Assembly: GCF_000969905.1 (NCBI RefSeq)
Contig: NZ_CP009520.1
Coordinates: forward strand, 4,154,001-4,218,000
Direction: 5' to 3'
Origin: Methanosarcina vacuolata Z-761
GTDB taxonomy: Archaea; Halobacteriota; Methanosarcinia; Methanosarcinales; Methanosarcinaceae
DNA length: 64,000 nt
In this document: positions 26,727 to 37,321 of the stretch, one piece after another
Numbering within the stretch: the stretch's first letter is position 1
Layout: each line of letters begins with the position of its first letter
Position numbers and translations under genes: made by a program
Notes under the pieces: model-generated
Told to the model about the DNA's origin: nothing
Database searches by the model: none
The model's input: only the letters and a program-made list of their open reading frames with translations

Positions 26727-27470
26727 TCATCTTTTTATTGCTGATACAAGCTCAGCCACTTTTACAGTAACATCCCTTACTTCTTCAAGAACGGTGCCGG
26801 TAACTATCATATCCGCACCTGCCAATGCACAGAGTTTTGCAGCCTCTGCGTCTCTAATCCCACCGCCAACAATGAGTTTGTTTTCCCCTAGAACTTGCTT
26901 GACAGCTCCTATCATCTCAGGGTTGATGGGCTTGTCAGCTCCGGACCCGGCTTCAAGGTAGGTATAATGCATGCCAAGGTATTTGCCTGCAAGGGCATAT
27001 ACTGCGGCAAGTTCAGGTTTCTTTCTGGGGATCAGTTTTGCGTCCCCTACCCAACCAACAGTCCCTCCGGGTTCAACTATGAGGTATGCCATGGAGATAG
27101 GTTCTATCTGACTCTGGTATACAAGCGGAGCTCCCAGAACCTGGTTTGTGATCACATACCCTAGATCTCTCGAGTTCAGAAGACTCATGAAAAATACGGC
27201 ATCTGCATACCTGCTAAGCCCGGCTGAACTTCCCGGGAAAAGAATGGTTGGGACATCTACCTTTTCTTTTATCTTTATGACGGTTTCATCAAGCAGGGTT
27301 CCCGACGCTCCGGTTGAGCCCCCTATCATAATGGCATCAGTGCCCCCCTTGACTGCTGCAAGGGCGATTTCAGCGGCTCGTTCAGGTGTTTGGGAAGCGG
27401 GATCGATAAGGGTAAGATGAACTTTTCCTTCCTGATCAATGATTTTCTGAAGGTGTGCTTCCACCTGCAA
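26727..27470 (-). CDS. Geranylgeranylglyceryl phosphate synthase
   Basis: A TIM-barrel prenyltransferase of 247 residues (PcrB/GGGPS family) that joins sn-glycerol-1-phosphate with geranylgeranyl diphosphate, the first committed step of archaeal ether lipids. Signatures are HLTLIDPASQ near the N-terminus, IMIGGSTGASG, ILFPGSSAGLSRYADAVFF, YLEAGSGADKPI and the C-terminal phosphate site IVGGGIRDAEAAKLCALAGA with MIVTGT. The start is TTG (GTG two codons on is possible). It begins only 6 bp after the eL40 stop, so the two genes are one operon. Confidence 0.95.
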   Translation of the reverse strand: MQVEAHLQKIIDQEGKVHLTLIDPASQTPERAAEIALAAVKGGTDAIMIGGSTGASGTLLDETVIKIKEKVDVPTILFPGSSAGLSRYADAVFFMSLLNSRDLGYVITNQVLGAPLVYQSQIEPISMAYLIVEPGGTVGWVGDAKLIPRKKPELAAVYALAGKYLGMHYTYLEAGSGADKPINPEMIGAVKQVLGENKLIVGGGIRDAEAAKLCALAGADMIVTGTVLEEVRDVTVKVAELVSAIKR

Positions 27471-27476
27471 AAAAGA

Positions 27477-28166
<690 letters not shown>

Positions 28167-29513
28167 GTGTTGATTCATCCTATAGACTATCGGTATGGTA
28201 CAGCAGAAATGAAACATGTGTGGAGCCAAAAAAATAGACTTAATAAGCTCCTTCAAGTCGAAGCGGCCCTTGCCCGCGCCGAAGCGGATATGGGTTTGAT
28301 CCCTGCAGATTCGGCTGAGATTATATCTGAAAGTATCTCTTCCGTAAAAGCTGAAAGGGTTGACGAAATTGAAGCCGAAATTCATCATGACATGATGGCT
28401 GTGGTCACTGCGATTTCTGAACAGTGTAGAGATGATGCTGGAAAATGGGTACATTTCGGAGCAACTTCAAACGATATTCTAGATACGGCAACAGCTCTCC
28501 AGATTAAGGATGCAATCGACCTTATGGAAGATAAACTCAAAACTTTTCTCGGAGTTCTGCTTGACAAGGCCGAAGCCCACAAGAATACGGTCTGCTGCGG
28601 AAGAACCCACGGACAGATAGGGGTTCCGACAACATACGGCCTGCGTTTTGCCATATGGGCTTCGGAGATTTCAAGGCATCTGGACCGTCTCCATCAACTC
28701 ACTCCAAGAGCAACTGTAGGGCAGATGACAGGAGCAGTAGGGACCCAGGCTGCGTTTGGAAAAGCCGGAATTCTTATCCAGAAACTTACAATGCAGCACC
28801 TTGGAATTGGCGCTGTTGATGTTTCCAACCAGATAATTCAGAGGGATAGGCACGCTGAATTTGTAATGTGGATGGCAAACACGGTCACGACTCTGGATAA
28901 GATAGGTATAGAAATAAGGACCCTCCAGCGCAGTGAAATTGCCGAGATTGAGGAAAGTTTTGGAAAAAAACAGGTCGGCTCATCTACTATGCCCCATAAA
29001 CGCAATCCCATAAAGTCCGAGCAGATATGCGGACTTGCAAGAATTGTAAGGGCCATGGTTGAACCCGAACTCCTTAATAATACCCTGTGGGATGAAAGGG
29101 ATCTGACCAATTCTTCTTCCGAGCGGGTAGTTTTCCCTGAAGCCTGTGTGCTTACAGACCATATCCTCAAACTAGGGATAAACGTAATTGAACACCTGAG
29201 ATTCTATCCTGAAAATATCCGGAGGAATCTGGAACTGCTAAGAGGCCTTAATATGGGAGAGGCCGTAATGATTGAGCTTGCAAAAAGAGGAGTAGGCAGG
29301 CAGGAAGCCCATGAGCTTGTGCGGACTGCAGCGATGAAAGCCCACGATACGGGACAGCACTTCAAAACTGTGCTTCTGGAAACTCCTGATATTGCAAGAT
29401 ATTTGACTGCTACAGACATAGAGAATCTGGTAAATCCTGATAAATATATAGGAACTGCAGTGGAACAGGTTGAAGTACTTGTCGCGAAACTTCGTGAGGC
29501 TTATTCCCTCTAA
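28167..29513 (+). CDS. purB: Adenylosuccinate lyase
   Basis: About 448 residues of the fumarase/aspartase superfamily. The enzyme splits SAICAR to AICAR and adenylosuccinate to AMP, both releasing fumarate, in purine synthesis. Motifs: HDMMAVVTAI, HFGATSNDILDTA, GRTHGQIGVPTT, and the family signature GSSTMPHKRNP near residue 280. I start at the GTG that gives MLIHPIDYRYGT, preceded by GGTGA at 5-base spacing; homologues start just before IHPIDYRYG, and an ATG four codons upstream would add residues not seen in relatives. Confidence 0.95.
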   Translation: MLIHPIDYRYGTAEMKHVWSQKNRLNKLLQVEAALARAEADMGLIPADSAEIISESISSVKAERVDEIEAEIHHDMMAVVTAISEQCRDDAGKWVHFGATSNDILDTATALQIKDAIDLMEDKLKTFLGVLLDKAEAHKNTVCCGRTHGQIGVPTTYGLRFAIWASEISRHLDRLHQLTPRATVGQMTGAVGTQAAFGKAGILIQKLTMQHLGIGAVDVSNQIIQRDRHAEFVMWMANTVTTLDKIGIEIRTLQRSEIAEIEESFGKKQVGSSTMPHKRNPIKSEQICGLARIVRAMVEPELLNNTLWDERDLTNSSSERVVFPEACVLTDHILKLGINVIEHLRFYPENIRRNLELLRGLNMGEAVMIELAKRGVGRQEAHELVRTAAMKAHDTGQHFKTVLLETPDIARYLTATDIENLVNPDKYIGTAVEQVEVLVAKLREAYSL

Positions 29514-29519
29514 CGTACT

Positions 29520-29628
29520 TTTTCTAACCTTTTTTAATTTTTTCTCTAACCTTTTTAAGGTTTCCTCTAACCTTTTTTAAGGTTTTCTCTAATCTTTTTT
29601 AAGGTTTCCTCTAACCTTTTTAACTTTG
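29520..29628. repeat. 27-29 bp T-rich tandem repeat after purB
   Basis: CTCTAACCTTTTTTAAGGTTT and variants repeat about five times directly after purB. Each unit has a small stem (AACCTT/AAGGTT) followed by T residues, so the array may act as a serial terminator. Confidence 0.8.
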
Positions 29629-29681
29629 TAATTATTTAAACAAGTGAACGATATTGTTTTCTCTAGCCAGCGTGATCTCTT

Positions 29682-29689
29682 TTTATTTC
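29682..29689. repeat. 8-bp target site duplication, left of IS66-type copy 2
   Basis: TTTATTTC here and again at 31216-31223. Confidence 0.9.
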
Positions 29690-31215
29690 GTAACTATTCA
29701 GGTAGCCTTGTTAAGGCTACACAATTTTTCCTCGTTCCGAGGAAAAATTGGATATAAAATGAACCATTTTCTTCCTTGATGAAACGTGAAGAGATTCTTG
29801 CTTTGTGTGCTTCAAACCCTGAAGTTATTGCTTATATTATAAGTCTTGAATCTCAAATTAAAGACCTCACTGAAAGATTGCAAGTTTTAGAATTTCGCTT
29901 AAATCAAAACAGCCGAAACAGCAGTAAACCTCCTTCTAGTGACTATATTTCCAAAGGAAAACCTAATCCAAAGAGTCTCCGTAAACAGAGTGGCAAGAAA
30001 CCTGGAGGTCAAGAAGGTCATCCCGGGACAACTCTCGAAATGGTTGATAATCCTGATTAGGTAATAGAGCATTCTTTGAACTGTTGCGAAGAATGTGGAC
30101 ATAATCTTAATAATGTTGAAGTTAAAGCTTATGAGAAAAGACAGGTTTTTGATATTCCCCCTGTAAATCTTATTGTTACAGAACATCAAAGTCAGATTAA
30201 GATCTGTCCTTGCTGTGGAAGGTTAAATAAAGCTGAATTTCCAGAATCAGTAAATTCCCCAGTTCAATATGGTCCTAATATCGTAGCTTCAGCAATTTAC
30301 TTTAAAAATCACCATTTCATTCCTTATAAAAGGATTTCTGAATTGTTTCATGATGTAATGGGATAAAATCAGTTCTGCTACCATTATTGAAGCAGAAAGA
30401 GAATGTTTCCAGAACCTTGAAGAATTTGAAAACGTAATTCGAGAAAAGTTACTCTCTTCTCCTGTTATCCATTGTGATGAAACTGGAATGAAAGTTCACG
30501 GAAAAAGACATTGGCTTCATGTAGCTTCTACTGACAAATACACTTGTTATTTTGCTCATCCGAAAAGAGGATCAGAAGCTATTGATGCTATGGGAATTCT
30601 TCCAGAGTTTAAAGGGGTAGCAGTTCATGATGGATGGAAACCTTACAACGGTTATAATTGTGATCATGCTCTTTGCAATGCTCATCTCCAAAGAGAACTT
30701 ATTGGAATTGAGGAGAGTTATAAACAGCAATGGGCTAAAGATATGAATGAGCTGTTATCTGAAATGAAAAAGTATACTGATGAGTGCAAAGAGCAGGTCA
30801 AAGATCTGGATTTTGAACAAGTTAAGGCATTAGAAAAAAGGTTCGATACTGTAGTCGCGAAAGGAATTGAAGAAAATCCACCTTCTCTAAATCCTGAAAG
30901 ACAAGGAAAACGTGGTATGTATCCAAAAACCAAAGCAAGGAATCTGCTTGATAGGTTTATAGAACATAAAGAAAAGATTCTGAGATTCCTGAAAGACTTG
31001 AAAGTTCCGTTTGAGAATAATCAAGCAGAAAGAGATGTCAGGATGATGAAACTACAGCAGAAAATATCAGGAACTTTCAGAACTACACGGGGAGCGGAAG
31101 CTTTCTGCAGAATTAGAGCATATATTTCCACAATAAGAAAGAATGGTTTACCTGTTTTAGAGGGTATTCTCGCGGCGCTCAAAGGAGCGCCGCTAGCTAT
31201 ACCCTGAATAGTTAC
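29690..31215 (+). mobile_element. IS66-family insertion sequence, copy 2 (1526 bp)
   Basis: This copy has the same 13-bp terminal inverted repeats, subterminal hairpins and content as 4645-6173, in opposite orientation. The 8-bp duplication TTTATTTC is intact, which shows direct transposition rather than recombination. It sits between purB and ramA. Correcting the two-base deletion here and the one-base insertion in copy 1 gives the same ancestral length of 1528 bp for both. Confidence 0.95.
29779..31207 (+). pseudogene. IS66-family transposase with in-frame amber codon and a -2 frameshift
   Basis: It shows the same domain order as copy 1. The frame is open from MKREEILALC to VDNPD, then TAG at 30058-30060, then open again in the same frame (CCEECGHN..., CPCCGRL) to FHDVMG, where two bases are missing near 30360 compared with copy 1 and a stop follows. 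The remainder is intact in the next frame up to GAPLAIP (including VIHCDETGMKVHGKRHWLHV). The amber codon is at the same site as in copy 1; the frameshift is not. Confidence 0.9.
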
Positions 31216-31223
31216 TTTATTTC
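31216..31223. repeat. 8-bp target site duplication, right of IS66-type copy 2
   Basis: TTTATTTC, identical to 29682-29689. Confidence 0.9.
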
Positions 31224-31323
31224 TTATAATTTCCTTGAAAATCTGCATAAGCTACTTATTGCCCTATATTTTTAGATATCATTGAGGATTTAGAAGCCGC
31301 CTGACCAGAGATCCTGAGCCATT

Positions 31324-32949
31324 TTATTCCTGCAGATTCTGTTTGAAAACCTCAAGATTTTCCCAGTTAAATTTTTCCGGAGGGCAGGCTCGGATACATT
31401 TCTGGCAATGGGCACCTTCACAGAGGTCAGTGCTTATCATAACCCTGTTTTCGTCGTCAATTGATATGGCGCCAGTTGGGCAGACTTTAATACACTTTTT
31501 GCACTCGGGGCAATCGACAACCATCGTCATGTAGGTTCCGACTCTTTCAAGTACATGAAGTCCTTCTTCTCCAAGAACTGGAATATCTCTCTCCACACGT
31601 TTATCAATAATGGGATTCTGTATCGGGTCTCCCAGACCTGGAAGCTCTTTCTTTTTGAGATATTTCTTGAACATTTTAAAGGGCATGCCTTCCTCCCAGT
31701 ATGCAAGTTCAAGAACATATACGTCCCGGAATTCCGGAGAAGTCGCAAACATTATATGTGTACCTATTATCTGACTTGCAATATCCTGCAGCTCCCATAA
31801 CCTCTTTTCCGACAGCAAAATTTCACGGGCTACTGCAAGTGAAGTGTTTCCAAGCTGGGAGATCTTTCCTGTTGCGTACGGGATCAAACCGATTTTCTGG
31901 GCTTTTGCCGCATCCATATATGTACCGGCAGCACCTGCCATATAAGCCGCATCGATGTCTGCCATTTCGATACCTGCGGTGGAACAGAGAGTAATATGCC
32001 CTGCACGAATTGCGCCTATAGCTTTTCCGGCTTCCTTCAGGTCTTTTTCAGAGAAAGTCATCCGGTTTTGCAGATGAATAAGCCCGTCTGGAGTGTTAAT
32101 CTTTGGGAGCTCTATAAGGCCACGTTCGATTCCTTTTTCTATCAGAGCTATGACCCCAGTACCTGTGATTCCTTTGGCTTTGATCTGACCTTCCTCAAGG
32201 ATTTCCCCGGTTGCCGGATTTATTACATCTCCGGGAACTGGTTTCATTTCTTCACTCAGAACGTAGTTCCTTAATCCCCCATTCTCGAATTCAAAATCTG
32301 ATATAACGTACGGAGACGCAAGGTTTCCATGCCTTATCTGCTGTCCTTCAAGGGCAGGGCCAGCAGCTGCCGATCCCGTATAAATAATATCCTTCACTTT
32401 GAGGGCCATCTCTGCATTTGTTCCGTAGTCCGTGGCAATTGAAATTTCGTCGCTGTCGAGCATTCCGGATTTTATAATCAGAGCAAGGGCATCGGCCCCA
32501 ACTTCATGTTTTATTGCAGGAGGAACTACGATCTCACAGTCATACTCATCAAACTCGGGAATTTCGCTGCTATGTACGATTCTCGCGCTTCTGTCCTGCT
32601 CCTGTATATTGTACTTCTTTTTCTTCCGCTCTCCTGCATAAGCCAGATCTTCAATGCTTATCCCCTGAAAGATAGATAGCTGAATTGGGTTCCCACATAT
32701 TGAAAGTCTTTCAAGTTCTTCGTTTTTCACATCAAGAGCCTGGAATATGTTCTTTACTGCATTTATAGAAAGTCCATGTGCGAGATCCTGGCCATAGTGA
32801 ATTGCGAAATCCATATGATCCATCACATTAGCTCCAGGAAGAGGATTCCTCAAAGTTATCACTGTTCTTCGGATCTCTTCTGTATCAAGATCGATTTTTT
32901 GAGCTCGATACCCACTTGTTCCAAGGTCAATTGCAACTCCACATCTCAT
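31324..32949 (-). CDS. ramA: RamA-type corrinoid protein reductive activase
   Basis: A 541-residue ASKHA-type iron-sulfur ATPase. It starts MRCGVAIDLGTSGYR (phosphate loop) and includes GADALALIIKSGM, ATDYGTNAEMAL and ITGTGVIALIEKG. Two 4Fe-4S ferredoxin motifs close the protein (CPECKKCIKVCP and CEGAHCQKCIRACP). RamA reduces inactive Co(II) methylamine corrinoid proteins to Co(I) at the expense of ATP, enabling methanogenesis from methylamines. The methyltransferases of that pathway use pyrrolysine, which is relevant for the amber codons noted elsewhere. No methylamine gene is adjacent, so a paralogue for another corrinoid protein is possible. GGGG precedes the chosen ATG by 7 bases. Confidence 0.9.
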   Translation of the reverse strand: MRCGVAIDLGTSGYRAQKIDLDTEEIRRTVITLRNPLPGANVMDHMDFAIHYGQDLAHGLSINAVKNIFQALDVKNEELERLSICGNPIQLSIFQGISIEDLAYAGERKKKKYNIQEQDRSARIVHSSEIPEFDEYDCEIVVPPAIKHEVGADALALIIKSGMLDSDEISIATDYGTNAEMALKVKDIIYTGSAAAGPALEGQQIRHGNLASPYVISDFEFENGGLRNYVLSEEMKPVPGDVINPATGEILEEGQIKAKGITGTGVIALIEKGIERGLIELPKINTPDGLIHLQNRMTFSEKDLKEAGKAIGAIRAGHITLCSTAGIEMADIDAAYMAGAAGTYMDAAKAQKIGLIPYATGKISQLGNTSLAVAREILLSEKRLWELQDIASQIIGTHIMFATSPEFRDVYVLELAYWEEGMPFKMFKKYLKKKELPGLGDPIQNPIIDKRVERDIPVLGEEGLHVLERVGTYMTMVVDCPECKKCIKVCPTGAISIDDENRVMISTDLCEGAHCQKCIRACPPEKFNWENLEVFKQNLQE

Positions 32950-33361
32950 AGAGATTCCCCAAATTCTCCCCATTTCACCGGTACTTTGGTGTATTATATA
33001 GCTGTTTCAGATTTATTTATACATTATTTTGAAAAATAACGTATAAATAAATAGGGTGATTTATTTCTTAATACATATCTTAAGCCCCTCTGAATCTATT
33101 ATGACTTACGCAGTTGAACTGAAGAATCAACAGCATCAGACAGTCAACTGCCTAAAACATAACTTTAATTTACAATCTTTGTTGTAATTGATTTTGTTCC
33201 TCACGTGCGTAATTCCTATCTATCTTAATACTTTTCTAAGCCGTTTAAAAAATAGTCTAACTTAATAGTCCCGTTCTCATTGCTCTTTTCTTTTAAGGCC
33301 AATTGAACATTCACGTCCCATAATGAAAAACAGACATCGGGAGGGATATGAATGGCATATC
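32950..33361. other. Intergenic before SRP RNA
   Basis: No gene seen. A GCAGTTGA/TCAACTGC inverted repeat at about 33111-33152 begins next to GACTTACGCAGTTGAA, which resembles an insertion-sequence end; a similar sequence stands near 54164. This may be a solo relic. Confidence 0.35.
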
Positions 33362-33370
33362 TTTATATAT
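33362..33370 (+). promoter_or_regulatory. TATA box of the SRP RNA gene
   Basis: TTTATATAT lies about 25 bp before the inferred 5' end of the 7S RNA. Confidence 0.65.
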
Positions 33371-33389
33371 TACAAGTGACTTTGTATAG

Positions 33390-33710
33390 CTGATGAGCTA
33401 GTCCGGGTAGCCCGGCGTTACCTGTAACCCGAAATCGCCGATACGCGGGGGACGAAGCCAATGGAAGATGCGTCGAAGAGACTCCAGCCTGGAATCTCAA
33501 CGGAGAAGCCCCGTCCTGCTGGGATGGTGCAGGTATGCGGGTTTGCTGGAGAGCAGGTCTTCATACCCTAACTGCAGAAACCGGTCGAGGCCCGGAAGGG
33601 AGCAGACTTACTGTGGGCAACTATCGCTTGCGGGGCTGCGGGGTGGAGAAGAGGTTCCAGTCTCCTGGTATCTCCAAGATTCAACGACCTGAGGTGTGCT
33701 CATCGCTTTA
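33390..33710 (+). ncRNA. ffs: Signal recognition particle 7S RNA
   Basis: This GC-rich island has the hallmark SRP54-binding helix-8 sequence with GGCCCGGAAGGGAGCAGAC at about 33589-33607 and the GGAG/GCAG type internal loops. The ends pair (GATGAGC near 33393 with GCTCATC at 33698-33704) as helix 5/1 of archaeal SRP RNA do. The length of about 320 nt is typical. The RNA works with SRP19 and SRP54 in targeting membrane proteins. Exact ends are estimated from the TATA box and the 3' T-run. Confidence 0.9.
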
Positions 33711-33850
33711 CACAAAATGATTCAGAATAGATCAGGTGATTCAGTTTTATAGCATAACTATTATTGAATAGTTTCTGTGAAACCCTTTCCCTGGAAAAGA
33801 TTAAATACATAAAATGCGTTTAAGGGGACGCGCTTCTTGAAGTCCTTTGT

Positions 33851-33935
33851 GACGAGATAGCCAAGCCCGGTATGGCGCGGGATTGCTAATCCCGTGATGT
33901 TCTGCATCCCGGGGGTTCGAGTCCCCCTCTCGTCG
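33851..33935 (+). tRNA. tRNA-Ser (anticodon GCU)
   Basis: The acceptor stem GACGAGA pairs with TCTCGTC. The anticodon stem CGGGA/TCCCG holds the loop TTGCTAA with GCT at 33885-33887. A long variable arm makes it a class II tRNA, and the T arm is GGGGG-TTCGAGT-CCCCC. The discriminator is G. CCA is not encoded. It reads AGC and AGU codons. A TTAAATACAT stretch about 45 bp upstream is a likely promoter. Confidence 0.95.
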
Positions 33936-33944
33936 TTCTTTTTA

Positions 33945-34104
33945 ATTTTTTATGAGTTTAGTTTTTTATGAATTTAGTTTTTTATGAATTTAGTTTTTTA
34001 TGAATTTAGTTTTTTATGAATTTAGTTTTTTATGAATTTAGTTTTTTATGAATTTAGTTTTTTACGAATTTAGTTTTTTATGAGTTTAATTTTTTATGAG
34101 TCTC
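33945..34104. repeat. 16-bp T-rich tandem repeat, about ten units
   Basis: GTTTTTTATGAATTTA and close variants repeat directly after the tRNA gene. The T-runs could end tRNA transcription. Confidence 0.88.
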
Positions 34105-34312
34105 GTTTTTGGATGTTCACAAAAAGCCTATATAGATTACGTAACAGCCCAAGCTTCAAAGGAAATTACCACCAGGATTGAGCAGAACACTCAAGAACTT
34201 CTTTAATCACAGTACTCAACACTATGGAATTTCGAAAACAAAACCAAATAAGATTTTTTGGCTGAATGGACTTTTTCTCCTGCCAATTTCCTGTGTCTTT
34301 CAGTTTTTTGCT

Positions 34313-35290
34313 TTAGTTTATTCTTTGTTTTGACCTATTATTTTTAAGAATTTTGCACCAGATGTTCATGTCTTCAAATCCATTTCCAATCTTGCAGTTG
34401 TTAACTAGCCTACCTGTGTAAGCATAGCCAAGAGAAGCAAAAGCTGCGTTTATTCCTGGAGATAAAGCCCTACAGAGAGTATAAGAGCTCCTGAAACCTC
34501 TTTTTGAAAGTTCTATTTCCAGGGCTTTGATGAGCTCTTTTATCAATCCTTTTCCCCTCTCGGAAGGAATTGTCAGACAGTCGGTTATTTCGGCACACTT
34601 ATTTGTTGGATCCATTTCTGCCGAAGCAAGGCTCAAGATTGTTCCTTGCTTTTCCGCAAGGAAATAGAGAACATTAGAGTCCATAGTTTTTAGAAGATAA
34701 CTTTTCATGTGCAAAGGAGTGGGATAAAACTTAAACTCCTGCCTGTAAAGAGTTGCCATTGCTGAGGCATCAGCCTGGACCGCAGACTTGAGCCTGTACT
34801 CTTCTGGAAGCCCGATATTCTCTGTTTGTTTTCTTATGCTCTCATTTTTTTGGGGATCATCCGGTTTTTTCAGTTTTCTCCCGGCAATTATTACTTTTCT
34901 GAGACAGTTTTCAATTATCCGGTCTTCTTTCCCTTTATTAGGAGAAACTCCTCTGGAAGTTTCGGGGTAACTTGAGAAAACATGGCAGTCTTTTCCTGCA
35001 TAGTACCCATTAATGGTTCCTTCCTCTACATACCCACAGGTTTCAAGCTCTTTTATGTTTTCCAGAGGCGCATATACAATTATCTTCCCAATTTTTTCTA
35101 CTTTGGCAACGATTTTGAGAATTCCTGAAATGTTCTCAAAAATCCCGATAAGATTCATAACTTTTATTCTGCTGTTGTAGTAATCAATTACAAGCTCAGC
35201 TTTTGATTCATCGACCTCCAGATTTATCTTTTTCCAGTATCCCGCCAGTTCTTCTTTAATTTCAAGAATAAAGGGAAGGTTTTTTTCCAT
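34313..35290 (-). CDS. ablB: Beta-lysine N6-acetyltransferase
   Basis: A 325-residue protein whose C-terminal half (about 165-310) is a GNAT acetyltransferase: YRLKSAVQADASAMATLYR, the acetyl-CoA loop SERGKGLIKELIKALE, and SLGYAYTGRLVNNCKIG. The N-terminal half is the domain special to AblB. It acetylates beta-lysine to N-epsilon-acetyl-beta-lysine, a compatible solute made by Methanosarcina at high salt. It lies 75 bp after ablA in the same direction, the usual ablAB operon. Confidence 0.94.
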   Translation of the reverse strand: MEKNLPFILEIKEELAGYWKKINLEVDESKAELVIDYYNSRIKVMNLIGIFENISGILKIVAKVEKIGKIIVYAPLENIKELETCGYVEEGTINGYYAGKDCHVFSSYPETSRGVSPNKGKEDRIIENCLRKVIIAGRKLKKPDDPQKNESIRKQTENIGLPEEYRLKSAVQADASAMATLYRQEFKFYPTPLHMKSYLLKTMDSNVLYFLAEKQGTILSLASAEMDPTNKCAEITDCLTIPSERGKGLIKELIKALEIELSKRGFRSSYTLCRALSPGINAAFASLGYAYTGRLVNNCKIGNGFEDMNIWCKILKNNRSKQRIN

Positions 35291-35365
35291 ATTTGTTCCT
35301 CCTTACGTTTTTAAAGTTTTTTTACTTGAGGAGATTTTCCTGGTTTATTTCCTTCACTCTTTTCT

Positions 35366-36625
35366 TTAGAAACGATTTTTTCTTTCGAGGCTTTCGGGCT
35401 CGAGAGCGATGATGTCATTTTCTTCGTCATATAGTTTTGCAATGCCTGTGTCACTTTTAAGCCCTGGATACTTATCGCAGATCAAACAGGATTGCTGGCA
35501 CTCCCAGGAATAAGCTTCAGGTTCTGGGTACATACAGATCACCCCTTCGTAATTTCTAAGGACAACTCCTGTGTCCGAGCTTGAGATCAGGTAATTAGGA
35601 CCTACAGGAATTTTTCCTCCTCCTCCAGGGGCGTCAACAACAAAAGTAGGAACTGCAAGGCCCGATGTATGTCCTCTAAGCATCTCAATAATTTCTATTC
35701 CCCTCGCAACTGAGGTCCTGAAATGCTCCAGCCCAAAGGAAAGGTCGCACTGATAAAGGTAATAAGGTCTCGTTTTTATCTTCAGGAGTTCGTGGCAAAG
35801 TTTTTTAATTATCATCGGACAGTCATTAACTCCCCTGAGGAGTACGGACTGATTACCAAGAGGAACTCCGGCTTTTGCTAGCATTCTCATTGCCTTTTTA
35901 GCTTCCGGGGTAATCTCTTTTGGATGATTAAAATGGGTATTGAGCCAGACTGAAGGATATTTTTCAAGAATTTCACATAATTCAGGGGTTATGCGCTGAG
36001 GGAGAGTTACAGGAACCCTTGAACCTAACCTTACTATTTCCACATGAGGAATGTCAAAGAGCTCCCCCAGGAGCCAGTCTAGCCTTTCATCGGAAACGAG
36101 CAGGGCATCTCCTCCCGAAAGCAGGACATCCCTTATTTCAGAATGTTCCCTGATATACTCGATCCCTTCTCGAATTACCGTTTCAGGGTAGTCGTACTCT
36201 CGGTTTCCAACCCTTCGCTTGCGGGTACAGTGTCTGCAATACATCCCACAGCGGTTTGAAATGAGGAAAAGCACCCTGTCAGGATATCTGTGGGTTATAC
36301 AGCTCTCTTCAGAAGGAGAATCCTTATCCTCACATAGGGGATCTTCGAGTTCCCAGGAGGATTTTTTAAGTTCGGCTGAACTGGGTACAGCCTGCATTCG
36401 GATGGGACAGTTGGGATCTTCCGGATCGATAAGAGAAGCATAATAAGGAGATATCGCCATGGGAAAAACTTCAAGCGCTTTTTTAATATATTCTTTCTCA
36501 GTATCTGATAACTGAATCAATTTTTCAAGTTCTTCTACGGTCTCAATTCTATGCCTGTACTGCCAGTTCCAGTCTGAAAATTCTTCATCAGATGCATTAA
36601 AACAGTTCATAATCTTAGATTTCAC
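35366..36625 (-). CDS. ablA: Lysine 2,3-aminomutase
   Basis: A 419-residue radical SAM and PLP enzyme that turns L-alpha-lysine into L-beta-lysine. The 4Fe-4S motif is [12 protein letters not shown], followed by [11 protein letters not shown] (SAM binding), LRGVND and the PLP-lysine region [17 protein letters not shown]-terminal zinc-type cysteine cluster (CQQSCLICD) is present. The GTG start has GAGG at 7-base spacing; an ATG five codons on is an alternative. Together with ablB it makes the osmolyte N-epsilon-acetyl-beta-lysine, so salt control of the 690-bp upstream region is expected. Confidence 0.95.
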   Translation of the reverse strand: MKSKIMNCFNASDEEFSDWNWQYRHRIETVEELEKLIQLSDTEKEYIKKALEVFPMAISPYYASLIDPEDPNCPIRMQAVPSSAELKKSSWELEDPLCEDKDSPSEESCITHRYPDRVLFLISNRCGMYCRHCTRKRRVGNREYDYPETVIREGIEYIREHSEIRDVLLSGGDALLVSDERLDWLLGELFDIPHVEIVRLGSRVPVTLPQRITPELCEILEKYPSVWLNTHFNHPKEITPEAKKAMRMLAKAGVPLGNQSVLLRGVNDCPMIIKKLCHELLKIKTRPYYLYQCDLSFGLEHFRTSVARGIEIIEMLRGHTSGLAVPTFVVDAPGGGGKIPVGPNYLISSSDTGVVLRNYEGVICMYPEPEAYSWECQQSCLICDKYPGLKSDTGIAKLYDEENDIIALEPESLERKNRF

Positions 36626-37321
36626 ATTTAAACCTCAGTGAAAGCTGAAAGAAAAATTGTAGGACAAACTTTCAGAGTACAATAAAATGAACTCTGTTCT
36701 AACAAATTAAATTCCTCTTTTTTCAGCTTATTTAGAGAAATATGTCATGAATTTGTTAATATTCCTATTAAACAAATATATTAAATACTTTTTTGTGTAA
36801 TCGAGTTTTAATAATCCTTTTTTCTCGAAAAAAAACTTAAAGATATCTTTTTATTTAAGGTTTTTTTTGATTTTACACTTTCTAATTGTTTCATTTTCGT
36901 TTAAAAATTCATATTTTATAGGATTTCCTTTTTTCCTTCTTTTAAAGAGGGTATATATGTATAAAGAAACAGAAAAGTAATTGATTCTTTTTTTAGTAGT
37001 TTCAGGAAAGTAACAGGACCTTCAGAGAGGAATAAAGGCTAGATTAAGTTTTTAACTTTTTAATAGACTTTGTTTTAAGCTATGAAGACTAAAAATAGTT
37101 TTTAAATCCCCGTATGCTTATTTTTGTCTTGTTTATGCAAATATATCCCGCATAATTCTTTAATTTCCTAAAACATCTCATGTTTTCAAAATACCTACCA
37201 TACCTTTTTATTTGTTAAGATAGCTAATCCATACTCCCATATTATATTTAGTATGTTCTTGCTTTTTCTCAAAGGCTCAAGTCAATGAAATTTATATTAT
37301 TTAAAAAATCATTATATATTG
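36626..37321. other. Long divergent promoter region of ablA and the antiporter gene
   Basis: This AT-rich stretch has no gene. It contains several TATA-like runs (for example GTATATATGTATAAAG at about 36951) and TTTATATT near 37290 ahead of the antiporter. Both flanking genes concern osmotic or ion balance, so shared salt-responsive control is possible. Confidence 0.5.

Noticed and set aside
33468-33720. Open frames of 60-74 codons in the SRP RNA region
   Set aside because: The stretch is structured RNA with the conserved GGAAGGGAGCAG loop and pairing ends.
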